A stretch of DNA of 64,000 nucleotides, taken from assembly GCA_946558465.1 (NCBI GenBank), contig CAMNTM010000002.1:1-64000 (forward strand), given 5' to 3'. Source of the stretch: an uncultured Lachnospiraceae bacterium. GTDB lineage: Bacteria; Bacillota; Clostridia; Lachnospirales; Lachnospiraceae. Shown in pieces: positions 24,830 through 33,075 of the stretch. The translations under genes and the position numbers were made by a program. Within the stretch, counting starts at the first letter, position 1. Each line of letters opens with the position of its first letter. The notes under the pieces were generated by a model. The model saw only the letters and a program-made list of their open reading frames with translations, was not told the origin of the DNA and searched no databases.

Positions 24830-25555
24830 CTACCTGTTTTTCGTCCGTTTCAATAAAGATTTTAATTTCTCCAATGACGTGTTTGCAATCAACTCCTCCG
24901 GAAATTCTGCCTCCTTTAAAGCCGCCTCGGCATAGGTATAATCTCCGACTGCCGCATCTACATGTGAATCTGTTCCCAGCACAATTGCCGCCTTATACTG
25001 CCTGCAGAGGCTGAGCATCTCAAAAATATTATCCTTTGTATTTACACGAAAGCTTGCAGGCTTCAGAGACGAATTATTGACCTCCAGAAGTGTCCCTGTC
25101 TCCTTCGCCTTTTTTACAAGTCTCTCATAATCCACCGGGTATCTGCTGTCATCCGGATGCCCGATAATATCCACAAACGGATTTTCCATCGCGCACAGAT
25201 AGCCGCTTGTTACCTTTTCCTCCACTGCCTCGTCTACATAGCAATAGCTGTGCATGCTCGCTATTGTAATATCCAGCGCCTTAAGAAGCGGCTGAGGAAG
25301 ATCTACCTCTCCAGAAGCATTTCGGATATTCAGCTCCGCTCCCAGCAAAAGCTCAATCCCGCACATCTGTCTCGGCACTACCCGCAGATTCTGAAAATGA
25401 TAAATATGCGTACTGCCAGGCATATCCGGGGAATGATCTGTAACAGCAAGCCCTTTAAGTCCCTTTTCCGCCGCTGCCTGCGCCATCTCGCGCATAGTAC
25501 TATATGCATGTCCGCTTGACACAGTATGTGTATGTGTGTCAATTTCAATCTTCAT
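24830..25555 (-). CDS. PHP-domain phosphoesterase (YcdX-like)
   Basis: The 241-residue enzyme begins MKIEIDTHTHTVSSGHA, the first metal-binding motif. It then has VTDHSPD near residue 46, the IIGHPDD motif and a closing GTDSHVDAAVGDY. This is the single-domain PHP phosphoesterase of the YcdX type, with a trinuclear metal site that hydrolyses phosphate esters. The natural substrate is unknown. AGAGG ten bases before the ATG at 25555 decides the start. The frame is open 27 codons upstream without a ribosome site. Confidence 0.9.
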   Translation of the reverse strand: MKIEIDTHTHTVSSGHAYSTMREMAQAAAEKGLKGLAVTDHSPDMPGSTHIYHFQNLRVVPRQMCGIELLLGAELNIRNASGEVDLPQPLLKALDITIASMHSYCYVDEAVEEKVTSGYLCAMENPFVDIIGHPDDSRYPVDYERLVKKAKETGTLLEVNNSSLKPASFRVNTKDNIFEMLSLCRQYKAAIVLGTDSHVDAAVGDYTYAEAALKEAEFPEELIANTSLEKLKSLLKRTKNR

Positions 25556-25669
25556 AGGATTTCCTCTTTTCATCATTGTTTTCCTAAAATATCTTCTGGA
25601 AATATTATACAGCATATATTTTTCTTTTTCTAGCAAAACTAGAAAGAAGAATACTTTGCGTTCTTAGCG

Positions 25670-25691
25670 GTTACTGTTCATACAGGACTTT
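25670..25691 (-). repeat. Short dispersed repeat, copy 2
   Basis: Inverted copy of the 22-base element at 23733-23754, one mismatch, located between the PHP gene and the small gene at 25790. Confidence 0.6.
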
Positions 25692-25789
25692 ACATTTTTT
25701 CGGCGCAGAGCCGGCCCTTTGGGATAAAATCTTTAAGAAAACAATTCAAAAATCAGCAGTAACCTTCAGAGCACACTCAAGGAGGTCCC

Positions 25790-26008
25790 ATGAAAAAAAA
25801 CAATAAAACAGCAAAAGAATGTAAAACAATTGAAGAAAATCAAAAACTAATTGATTCCTACGATTATCTGTCAAATGCAGCCTCAAGCCAGGACTGCACA
25901 GGACTGATTCCTTCCCAGCCCGCTTCTTATGAAGAGCTGGAGGCATATGAGGATTTATATCATTTTCTGCCTCCAAACGGAAAAGCAGAAAATATTAAGG
26001 ACAAGTAA
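25790..26008 (+). CDS. Hypothetical small acidic protein (72 aa)
   Basis: AAGGAGG six bases before the ATG supports translation of a 72-residue hydrophilic protein (MKKNNKTAKECKTIEEN...). The middle reads SNAASSQDCTGLIP and the end is rich in Glu, Tyr and Pro (SYEELEAYEDLYHFLP). No membrane helix or known motif is visible. The next gene on the same strand starts 53 bases later, so they may be cotranscribed. The small size and the pairing suggest a spore- or envelope-related role, which is a guess. Confidence 0.68.
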   Translation: MKKNNKTAKECKTIEENQKLIDSYDYLSNAASSQDCTGLIPSQPASYEELEAYEDLYHFLPPNGKAENIKDK

Positions 26009-26061
26009 CAAAGCTTAAGGAGCCGGCATACATTAATCAAAAACCGGAGTTTAGTATTATT

Positions 26062-26535
26062 ATGCCAGCAATGTTAACCCCTATAATTGGAATTGTACAG
26101 TCTGCCTCTCCTTTCGGAGATAACTGCTGTGAACGGCAGATTTCCATCCGAAGCGACAACGGAATCAATAACTTCATTGTCGGTCCCGACACTTATGTCA
26201 TCGGCGAAACACGTCTCAGACCAGGTATGTATGTGGCAGCCTTTTACGATGCTTCCCTTCCGGTTCCGCTCATCTTTCCGCCCAGGTATCAGGCAGTTAT
26301 CATCGGACGGAAAAATCCTTCTGAAAATATTTTCGCCGGATATTTTGACGAAAATCTTATCTCAGAAAACAATGAGCTGAGCCTGAATATCACAAACTCT
26401 ACAGAAATCGTCACCTCCAACGGCCAGCCCTTTAACTGCCGTCCGGAAAACCAAATGCTGATTGTATACTACACCGCGACAACCCGGAGCCTCCCTCCTC
26501 AGACAACGCCCCGGAGGATTATTGTTATGTGTTAA
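26062..26535 (+). CDS. Conserved-looking hypothetical protein (157 aa), beta-rich
   Basis: The product (MPAMLTPIIGIVQSASPFG...) has alternating hydrophobic stretches that suggest an all-beta fold, such as FIVGPDTYVIGETRLRPGMYVAA and YQAVIIGRK. It lacks a signal peptide and has only two or three cysteines. It resembles small OB-like or coat-type proteins found downstream of short acidic partners in Lachnospiraceae, but I know of no assigned function. The upstream AAGGAG site is weak (AAGGAGCC, 28 bases away), so the start is uncertain. It ends at the large hairpin at 26539. Confidence 0.65.
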   Translation: MPAMLTPIIGIVQSASPFGDNCCERQISIRSDNGINNFIVGPDTYVIGETRLRPGMYVAAFYDASLPVPLIFPPRYQAVIIGRKNPSENIFAGYFDENLISENNELSLNITNSTEIVTSNGQPFNCRPENQMLIVYYTATTRSLPPQTTPRRIIVMC

Positions 26536-26538
26536 ACC

Positions 26539-26583
26539 AAACCGGGGACGGGGTATTTCTCATTTTACCCCGTCCCCGGTTTC
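26539..26583. repeat. Long GGGGACGGGGTA hairpin, copy 1; bidirectional terminator
   Basis: AAACCGGGGACGGGGTA pairs with TACCCCGTCCCCGGTTT around an 11-base loop (26539-26583). The stop codon of the minus-strand gene at 26560 lies in the loop, so its last codons are written in the hairpin arm. The core recurs at 40096-40129. It can terminate both convergent transcripts. Confidence 0.75.
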
Positions 26584-27411
26584 CTTCAAAGCTTTCCTGG
26601 CTTCCTCTACATAATACATCCTTCCGCCCTTTTCAATCACATACTGAAGCTTCAGTCCGGCGCTTTCCCTTTCTCCCATTTTCAAATAAATCTTTGCCTC
26701 CCACATAGAAAAACCTACCTCGTTCCAGGTACGGTTTGCCGGAAAGCCAAGCTCTCTTCTCTCCTGGACAAAACGAAAGGCCGATTTATAATCCTGATTC
26801 TCCATCGCCCGTAAATAATTGTTTCCCGCACATAGCATTCGAAAATATTTCTGTTCTCTACGAGACCCTCTGCCGCTCTTCATGCTGACTCGGTATGACT
26901 CTTCCAGCTCCCGTACCCTTGCTCCTATTCCATTGCGGAAATAGAGGGCCGACATTATAGTATAGTAATTAGCCTTAAATGCTCCCCTAAGCTTTCTTAC
27001 CTGAATGCCTTGCAGGGTATTCAAAGACGCATCAAAATTCCCCTGGTAATATTGTGCAAGAGCTCTATTGCAGGCGGCTCTGTCTTTAAATGACCAGATT
27101 CTGGCATTGTTCAGGCAGGCTTCATATAAAAACGGATCACACTCATCTGTCATAATGCGGCCAAACTGTGCCGCAGCGCTTCTCATAATAAAAAGCGCCG
27201 CGACAGCCAGCAGACCATATACCAAAAATATACTTACTTCAATCAAAAAATAAGAAAACCCTCCGACAAACCATCTCACTTCGGCAGCTGCAGCAAATTC
27301 CATATGGAGCAGATAAATAACCGCCAGCGCCAGTACTGCGGCACCCAGCCACTTCTGCCTCCGAAACTGCGCCAGTCTTCTTCTTGCTTCAAATTCTATG
27401 CTGTAGTCCAT
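26560..27411 (-). CDS. Membrane-anchored helical-repeat protein, unknown function
   Basis: The 283-residue protein has two membrane helices near the N-terminus (about 21-40 and 50-80), then a soluble region of paired helices. The region is rich in Arg, Tyr and Ala and looks like TPR-type repeats (ALAQYYQGNFDASLNTLQGI, LKLQYVIEKGGRMYYVEEA). Such proteins act as scaffolds for complexes at the membrane; no partner is adjacent. GGAGG seven bases before the ATG at 27411 decides the start. Its 3' end runs into the repeated hairpin. Confidence 0.72.
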   Translation of the reverse strand: MDYSIEFEARRRLAQFRRQKWLGAAVLALAVIYLLHMEFAAAAEVRWFVGGFSYFLIEVSIFLVYGLLAVAALFIMRSAAAQFGRIMTDECDPFLYEACLNNARIWSFKDRAACNRALAQYYQGNFDASLNTLQGIQVRKLRGAFKANYYTIMSALYFRNGIGARVRELEESYRVSMKSGRGSRREQKYFRMLCAGNNYLRAMENQDYKSAFRFVQERRELGFPANRTWNEVGFSMWEAKIYLKMGERESAGLKLQYVIEKGGRMYYVEEARKALKETGDGVK

Positions 27412-27625
27412 CCTGCGGCCTCCTGTATCTTCATTTCGATCATATCTACTATTCATTTTGTTTTGTCACTTTGTAAAACTAGACTTACTGTAAAATTTAA
27501 TTTTATTATATCATCCTGCCAATAAGCTGTCATCCTAAATGAATACCATTTTATTTCTTCTTCATCTTGACTCAAAATAGTCCATTTCTTTAATGTTCTC
27601 TTCAGGATCTTTCGTTTTTATTTCA

Positions 27626-28078
27626 CTACATTTTTCCCAGCCTTTTTAAAATCAATAACTTAGCCATAATCAATAGTATTCCTGCGCCGCAAAAACCAAT
27701 CATACACCAAGACGGCACGCTCATATCTAACTGAATCTGAAAAAACAGAATAATTACTATATATATGGAACCGAATATTTCCATAAAATTCGACAATTTT
27801 TTATGAAACTCTTGCAGACGCATCTTGTTCTGCATCTTTCCCGATTTCCATAGTCCGTAATTTATTTTAATATCGTCTATATCCTCATCAGATATAAGCT
27901 CGTCCATACTCACATCTAGTTCCAATGCCAGTTTTTTTGCAGTAATCAAATCTGGACATCTTGAAGCATTTTCCCACCGGCAGACAGTCTGCCTTGAAAC
28001 ATATAATTTATCTGCAAGCTGTTGCTGGGTAAGACATTTTTCTTCTCTGAATTTTTTGATATTATCACCTAACGCCAT
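27626..28078 (-). CDS. XRE-family regulator with C-terminal membrane helices
   Basis: A 150-residue protein: an N-terminal Cro/CI helix-turn-helix (LTQQQLADKLYVSRQTVCRW, residues 15-35), a linker, and two membrane helices near 95-115 and 120-140. Membrane-bound XRE regulators of this kind usually respond to envelope or cell-surface signals. No target gene is adjacent. GGGAGG eight bases before the ATG at 28078 (MALGDNIKKF) fixes the start; the frame is open a further 31 codons. Confidence 0.85.
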   Translation of the reverse strand: MALGDNIKKFREEKCLTQQQLADKLYVSRQTVCRWENASRCPDLITAKKLALELDVSMDELISDEDIDDIKINYGLWKSGKMQNKMRLQEFHKKLSNFMEIFGSIYIVIILFFQIQLDMSVPSWCMIGFCGAGILLIMAKLLILKRLGKM

Positions 28079-28252
28079 ATCGTATACCTCCCTTTTACTT
28101 GTATCATATACTGACACTATTAAAATGGAAAGCACCAATCCGTATTTTACATGTTTCCAATTTGGCAACACTTATTTTATAATCCTTTTTCCATACTGTT
28201 TGTCTGTGGCTTTTCCGGCTGGGAGTGATTCCCATCTTTTCATCTAAATTTT

Positions 28253-28357
28253 TCATCGCAAAAGCTTAACAGGCTTTAACAAATTAATTTCATCATAAGA
28301 CCATAATGTTCTTACACTGGCTCCGGTCAAATCTAATACTTCTTTAACTGTTTTCAT
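28253..28357 (-). pseudogene. MerR-type HTH stub
   Basis: A strong ribosome site (AAAGGAGG) precedes a 34-residue frame MKTVKEVLDLTGASVRT ending LLKPVKLLR. It is the first winged-helix half of a MerR regulator (compare the usual V-R-T-L-x-Y-Y-D-E-I-G-L-L-K-P). The effector part is absent. It is a truncated gene lying in the 570-base gap between the XRE gene and leuS. Confidence 0.7.
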
Positions 28358-28466
28358 ATGTCCTCCTTTCTTTTTTATCGTAAACCATCAAGCTGCTGGA
28401 GAGTCAAGATATTTTTCCTGTTTTATCACATTTTCAATAATACTTCATCTACTTTTACAAGCAAGA

Positions 28467-28502
28467 AATGACGCAGATAATGTTTCTACAATCTACGTCA
28501 TT
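28467..28502 (-). terminator. Possible terminator hairpin downstream of leuS
   Basis: AATGACGCAGAT pairs with ATCTACGTCATT (one mismatch, 12-base loop). On the minus strand it is followed by TTCTTGCTTG, only moderately T-rich. It lies about 150 bases past the leuS stop. The rest of 28360-28640 holds nothing further. Confidence 0.5.
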
Positions 28503-28648
28503 CCTTATTTAAAATATTTACTTCATTTACTCGCCATTTAAAAATCTGCTGCAATATTTTATGATGCTTTTCGATACTCCTTCTTTGAAGGAAAGCGGCC
28601 ACTACTAATTCTATAAATATATATTCTGTTACAGGAACTTCTTTTCAA

Positions 28649-31078
28649 CTATTTCTGCACTATATTAATAATCTTCTTCGGAACATAGATTTCTTTCATA
28701 ATCGTTCCGGTCAGCTTATCTTTTACAGCCTCTTTTCCTGCTGCAACCGCTTCTTCTTTGGAGCTGTCCGCGGATATAGAGATAACTGCTCTTGTCTTTC
28801 CGTTAATCTGTACCGGCACTTCTATCTCATCATCCTTCATAGCCTCATCATCATAAGACGGCCAGCCGGCTTCGAATACGCTTCCACTATGCCCTAACTG
28901 CTCCCATACCTCCTCCGCGATATGAGGTGCAAACGGCGAAAGCAGCACTGCCATTACAGACAACGTCTCTGCATCTACTGCCCCGGCCTCCTTCGCAAGC
29001 TCAATCAGCTTATTGTTATGCTCCATGAACCCGGAAATTGCCGTATTCAGGCTGAAGCTCTCCAGACGAACCGAAATATCCCTGATCAGCCTGTGGCGTT
29101 CTTTAATCATTTCTTTCGTCGCAGTCACATCCGCATCCTTGCTGTCCATAACCAGATTCCAAAATCTCTTGAGAAAACGATTGACTCCGTCAATACCGCG
29201 GTCATCCCATTCTGCATCTAATTCCGGCGGCCCGACAAAAAGCTCATACATCCGCAGGGAATCACAGCCATAATCTCTTACAAGATCATCCGGAGACACT
29301 ACATTTCCTTTAGATTTACTCATCTTAATACCATTTTTGCCTGTGATCATACCCTGGTTAAAGAGCTTCTGGAAAGGCTCGTCAAAATCTATTGCTCCGA
29401 TGTCACACAAAAACTTTGTGTAAAATCTGGAATACAGAAGGTGCAGTACTGCATGTTCCACACCGCCGATATACATATCTACCGGAAGCATCTCATCTGC
29501 CTTTTCCTTTGATACCAGCTCTTTATCATTGTGATTATCTACATAGCGCAGAAAATACCAGGAAGAACCTGCCCACTGAGGCATCGTGTTTGTCTCACGC
29601 TTTGCATCTTTTCCACATACCGGACATTTACAGTTTACCCATTCCTCAATGGCCGCAAGCGGAGATTCACCGGTTCCCGTAGGCTCATAGGACTCTACCT
29701 CCGGCAGACGAAGGGGTAATTCATCCTCCGGCACCGGAACATTTCCACAATTCGGACAATGTACAATCGGAATGGGCTCACCCCAGTAACGCTGGCGGGA
29801 GAATACCCAGTCACGCAGTTTATAATTCACAGTCGCACGCCCGATACCGCGCTTCTCGATGATATGCGGAGCTTCCTTTTTCAGAACTGCAGACTCCATA
29901 CCGTTCCATTCACCGGAATTAATCATTGTTCCGCTTGCTTCTGTGTAAGCTTCTGTCATATTCTCAATTTCTTTTCCGTCCTTTGCTATAACCTGTACAA
30001 TCGGAATTTCAAATTTTTTTGCAAACTCAAAATCTCTGTCATCATGAGCAGGTACACACATAATCGCTCCTGTACCATAATCGGCCAATACATAATCAGA
30101 CAGCCAAATCGGCGTCCTTTCACCGTTCAGAGGATTGATGGCATAGCTTCCTGTAAATACCCCTGTCTTTTCCTTGTCCTGCATACGATCTACATTTGAC
30201 TTCATAGAAGCATCATAAATATATTTTTCTACCGCTCCTCTCGTTTCATCCGTTGCAAGACCTGCTGCCAGCTCATGCTCCGGAGCAAGCACCATGAAGG
30301 TAGCTCCATACAATGTATCCGGCCTGGTAGTATACACTGTAATCTTTTCTTCTCTGCCGTCTATCGGGAAATCTACCTCTGCACCGTAGGATTTACCAAT
30401 CCAGTCGGTCTGCATCTTCTTTACCTTTTCCGGCCATTCAAGCTTGTCCAGATCATTTAACAGACGTTCCGCATATGCAGTAATCTTAAGCATCCACTGG
30501 CGGAGATTCTTCTTTGTCACTTCCGCGCCGCAGCGCTCACATTTTCCATTTACTACCTCTTCATTTGCCAGTCCTGTTTTACAGGATGGGCACCAGTTAA
30601 TCGGAAACTCCTTCTCATAAGCAAGACCTTCCTTAAACATCTTTACAAAAATCCACTGAGTCCACTTATAAAATTCAGGATCCGTTGTATTTACTTCTCT
30701 GTCCCAGTCATAAAGAGCTGCAATATCATTAATCTGCTTCTTGATATTCCTTACATTTTCCGCCGTAGAAACAGCCGGATGTACACCCATTTTAATGGCA
30801 TAATTTTCTGCCGGAAGGCCGAACGCATCCCAGCCCATCGGATGGACTATATAATAACCCTGCTGCAGCTTATATCTGCTCCACACATCAGAGATAACAT
30901 AGCCTCTCCAATGTCCTACATGAAGTCCGTTTCCTGACGGATACGGAAACATATCCAGACAGTAATATTTCTGCTTTCTGTTCCCCTTACTGTCGAACTC
31001 CGGATTCACCGGTTTCTTTTCCCATTTTTCTCTCCATTTTTTCTCAATTGCCTTATGATTATAAGGTATCCTTGCCAT
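28649..31078 (-). CDS. leuS: Leucyl-tRNA synthetase
   Basis: The 809-residue class I synthetase has the HIGH-type motif FPYPSGNGLHVGHWRGYV near residue 48, a zinc-type Cys cluster (INWCPSCKTGL...CERCGAEV), an editing domain with TRPDTLYGATFMVLAPEH, and the KMSKSKGNVVSP loop near residue 580. It charges tRNA-Leu. GGAGG nine bases before the ATG at 31078 (MARIPYNHKAIEKKW) fixes the start; the longer frame runs into the repeats upstream. Expression is controlled by the leucine T-box at 31416-31686. Confidence 0.97.
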   Translation of the reverse strand: MARIPYNHKAIEKKWREKWEKKPVNPEFDSKGNRKQKYYCLDMFPYPSGNGLHVGHWRGYVISDVWSRYKLQQGYYIVHPMGWDAFGLPAENYAIKMGVHPAVSTAENVRNIKKQINDIAALYDWDREVNTTDPEFYKWTQWIFVKMFKEGLAYEKEFPINWCPSCKTGLANEEVVNGKCERCGAEVTKKNLRQWMLKITAYAERLLNDLDKLEWPEKVKKMQTDWIGKSYGAEVDFPIDGREEKITVYTTRPDTLYGATFMVLAPEHELAAGLATDETRGAVEKYIYDASMKSNVDRMQDKEKTGVFTGSYAINPLNGERTPIWLSDYVLADYGTGAIMCVPAHDDRDFEFAKKFEIPIVQVIAKDGKEIENMTEAYTEASGTMINSGEWNGMESAVLKKEAPHIIEKRGIGRATVNYKLRDWVFSRQRYWGEPIPIVHCPNCGNVPVPEDELPLRLPEVESYEPTGTGESPLAAIEEWVNCKCPVCGKDAKRETNTMPQWAGSSWYFLRYVDNHNDKELVSKEKADEMLPVDMYIGGVEHAVLHLLYSRFYTKFLCDIGAIDFDEPFQKLFNQGMITGKNGIKMSKSKGNVVSPDDLVRDYGCDSLRMYELFVGPPELDAEWDDRGIDGVNRFLKRFWNLVMDSKDADVTATKEMIKERHRLIRDISVRLESFSLNTAISGFMEHNNKLIELAKEAGAVDAETLSVMAVLLSPFAPHIAEEVWEQLGHSGSVFEAGWPSYDDEAMKDDEIEVPVQINGKTRAVISISADSSKEEAVAAGKEAVKDKLTGTIMKEIYVPKKIINIVQK

Positions 31079-31103
31079 CACACATTCCCTCCTATATTGA
31101 TTA

Positions 31104-31415
31104 CTTGGTGAGGTTCTTTCGAACCTAGTAAGCAATATACAACTTGCCGGCTTCGCGAGGTTTTTCCGAGCCTTGCGGCACAGTTGTTTCCTTACTCTTA
31201 CTTGGTGAGGTCCTTTCGAACCTAGTAAGCAATATACAACTTGCCGGCTTCGCGAGGTTTTTTCGAGCCTTGCGGCACAGTTGTTTCCTTGCTCTTACTT
31301 GGTGAGGTCCTTTCGAACCTAGTAAGCAATATACAACTTGCCGGCTTCGCGAGGTTTTTTCGAGCCTTGCGGCACAGTTGTTTCCTTGCTCTTACTTGAT
31401 GAGGTTCTTTCGAAT
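31104..31415 (-). repeat. Three tandem 97-bp repeats between T-box and leuS
   Basis: The unit beginning CTTGGTGAGGT recurs at 31104, 31201 and 31298, and a partial unit (CTTGATGAGGT) at 31395: exact 97-base period, units nearly identical. Each unit contains two inverted repeats on the minus strand: GGTTCGAAAGGACC and a longer stem built from TGCCG...CGGCA. They lie in the leader transcript, so readthrough RNA contains three structured copies. Open frames in this stretch are by-products of the repeats. Confidence 0.93.
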
Positions 31416-31686
31416 CCAAAAAAGCCTTCACATCTCCAAAGAGACGAAAAGGCTTTGTTTCCGTGGTACCACTCTTCTTCATGCAGAACCGGCAGAAGTT
31501 CTCAGCATGCACTCATCTCCTCCTGTAACGGGAAGTCCCGCTTCTGCCTACTGAAAATAAAATCCCGGTTCAGCAGAAGAACTCCGAGGCGAGTTGGGAG
31601 ATTACGCTTACTGCCTCACACCTTCCGGCAGCTCTCTGAAAACGACAGGCTCTTAATACTCCTCATCCTAGTTTCTTTCCTATTTC
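31416..31686 (-). promoter_or_regulatory. Leucine T-box riboswitch with terminator/antiterminator
   Basis: On the minus strand the leader contains AGAGAGCTGCC (31626-31636), a specifier CTC (Leu) within AACTCGCC near 31590-31600, the T-box AGAGTGGTACCACGGAA (31459-31475) and a terminator AAAGCCTT...AAGGCTTT followed by TTTTTT (31416-31456). Uncharged tRNA-Leu pairs with the specifier and T-box to allow readthrough into leuS. Confidence 0.94.
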
Positions 31687-31692
31687 TTCATT

Positions 31693-31721
31693 ATTATAAG
31701 TAGAATGTTAAAATAAGTCAA
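31693..31721 (-). promoter_or_regulatory. Promoter of the T-box/leuS unit
   Basis: On the minus strand TTGACT (31716-31721) and TATAAT (31693-31698) are 17 bases apart, placing the transcript start near 31686. Confidence 0.82.
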
Positions 31722-31865
31722 GATATAATATTTCAATTTTATTTTTCTATTTTATTATGAATCCGTCCGCCTGTTCAGGCTTGCCCTTTTCCCATATATA
31801 AGATAAAATGACAAACAGAAGATCAGAAGATAATCCTCTAAAATCAACAGAAAGGAAGATAGTAC

Positions 31866-32327
31866 ATGAAAATCGAACAAAAATTAGCTGAAATGGGTCT
31901 TGAGCTTCCCAAACGCCGGGTTCCTGCAGGTGTTTACGTCCCTGCCAGAAGAGTCGGCAGCATGCTTTACATTGCAGGACAGACTGCTGACACAGACGGA
32001 ATCGTACAGATCTCCGGAACTGTAGGAAAGGAGCTGACAATAGAGGATGGAAAACACGCCGCAAGAATCAGCGCTCTTAATGTTTTATCTGTATTAAAAA
32101 CAGAGCTGGGAGACCTGGATAAGGTAAAGCAATTTGTACAGATTATTGGTTTTGTCCGCTGTACAGAAGATTCCGACAACTATACCCAGGCAATCGACGG
32201 AGCTTCTCAATTATTCCACGATTTATACGGAGACGCCGGTCTTGCCGCCCGCATGGCCATCGGTGCAAAAGAGCTTCCCGGAGGGAGTGCTGTAGAAATC
32301 ATGGTTACCATAGAGGCAGCAGAATAA
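31866..32327 (+). CDS. RidA/YjgF family protein
   Basis: A 153-residue protein of the RidA superfamily, with YIAGQTADTDG, LDKVKQFVQIIGFV and MAIGAKELPGGSAVEIMVTIEA. RidA proteins remove reactive enamine/imine intermediates from PLP enzymes; this longer form belongs to a YjgF subgroup in which the classical C-terminal Arg is not conserved, so activity cannot be assumed. GAAAGGAAG eight bases before the ATG supports the start. It is a lone gene between the leuS leader and the P-loop gene. Confidence 0.85.
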   Translation: MKIEQKLAEMGLELPKRRVPAGVYVPARRVGSMLYIAGQTADTDGIVQISGTVGKELTIEDGKHAARISALNVLSVLKTELGDLDKVKQFVQIIGFVRCTEDSDNYTQAIDGASQLFHDLYGDAGLAARMAIGAKELPGGSAVEIMVTIEAAE

Positions 32328-32415
32328 CAGCATACTACCTGTTAGTATCTTCTGTACAGGCATCTGCAATTTTTCCGCAGTTTTGTCTCAACATCATATA
32401 ATTATGAATTTATGG

Positions 32416-32444
32416 TTGTTCCTCTTACCGCTTTCGTGTATAAT
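32416..32444 (+). promoter_or_regulatory. Promoter of the P-loop protein gene
   Basis: TTGTTC (32416-32421) and TATAAT (32439-32444), spacer 17. The start codon of the gene follows 63 bases downstream. Confidence 0.72.
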
Positions 32445-32507
32445 GAAGATAAGTGAATCGTACTGAGAGGTTTCAGTATAATATGATACATAAAGGAGAG
32501 TTCGCCA

Positions 32508-32930
32508 ATGGTAAATTTATTAACAGGCCCGAAAGGGAGCGGAAAGACACAGCAGATGATTGAGCAGGCTAATCAAAAGGCTAAATCATGCAACGGAAAC
32601 GTAGTGTTTATCAAAAAAACTCACAGAGATACAGCAAGTGTAACCTTTGATATCCGTACAATCTGTATGGATGATTTCACATCAATCACAAACATTGATG
32701 AATATATTGGATTCTTATATGGCATGTACAGCTCCAATCACGATATTGAGTGTATTTTTATCGACGGCATTTTAAAACACGCCGACATTTCACTGGAAAA
32801 TATCCCTGAATTTGTCGAAAGACTGAAAAAGATTTCTTCAGAATGCGGCATTGATTTCTATGTAAGTGTCAGCGCAGAAAAGGATGATTTAAAGGATATT
32901 GCGAAGGATGGCTGCTGCTTCGTTAATTAA
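32508..32930 (+). CDS. P-loop ATP-binding protein of unknown function
   Basis: The 140-residue protein begins MVNLLTGPKGSGKTQQMI, a Walker A motif at residues 7-14. It has a Walker B-like strand ECIFIDGIL near residue 88 and ends KDIAKDGCCFVN. It is a compact NTPase of the type annotated as a conserved hypothetical in Clostridia. No partner or substrate is evident. GGAGAG nine bases before the ATG supports the start. A good promoter precedes it and a terminator follows, so it is monocistronic. Confidence 0.83.
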   Translation: MVNLLTGPKGSGKTQQMIEQANQKAKSCNGNVVFIKKTHRDTASVTFDIRTICMDDFTSITNIDEYIGFLYGMYSSNHDIECIFIDGILKHADISLENIPEFVERLKKISSECGIDFYVSVSAEKDDLKDIAKDGCCFVN

Positions 32931-32981
32931 TCTTATATCTCACATTTGATTTGTACTTATCATTTACTCATATGTATGCAC

Positions 32982-33023
32982 AAAAGGGACGATCGCCTCT
33001 AAGGTTTTCGTCCCTTTTGTTTT
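32982..33023 (+). terminator. Terminator after the P-loop gene
   Basis: AAAAGGGAC pairs with GTCCCTTTT across a loop of about 20 bases (32982-33018), followed by GTTTT on the plus strand. It can also serve the convergent gene at 33076. Confidence 0.8.
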
Positions 33024-33075
33024 ACCGCCGGAATATCCCGATTTTTCGGTTATTCCTCCTTTTCAGATCCGCTTA

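Noticed and set aside
31104-31415. tRNA-like GGTTCGAAAGGACC segments
   Set aside because: They recall a T-arm but occur in every repeat unit with no acceptor, D or anticodon arms.
31222-31512. A 96-residue open frame reading through the 97-bp repeats and T-box
   Set aside because: It lies wholly in repeated DNA and in the T-box leader. The period of 97 is not a multiple of three, so the reading frame shifts between units and cannot encode a repeated protein. No ribosome site is present.
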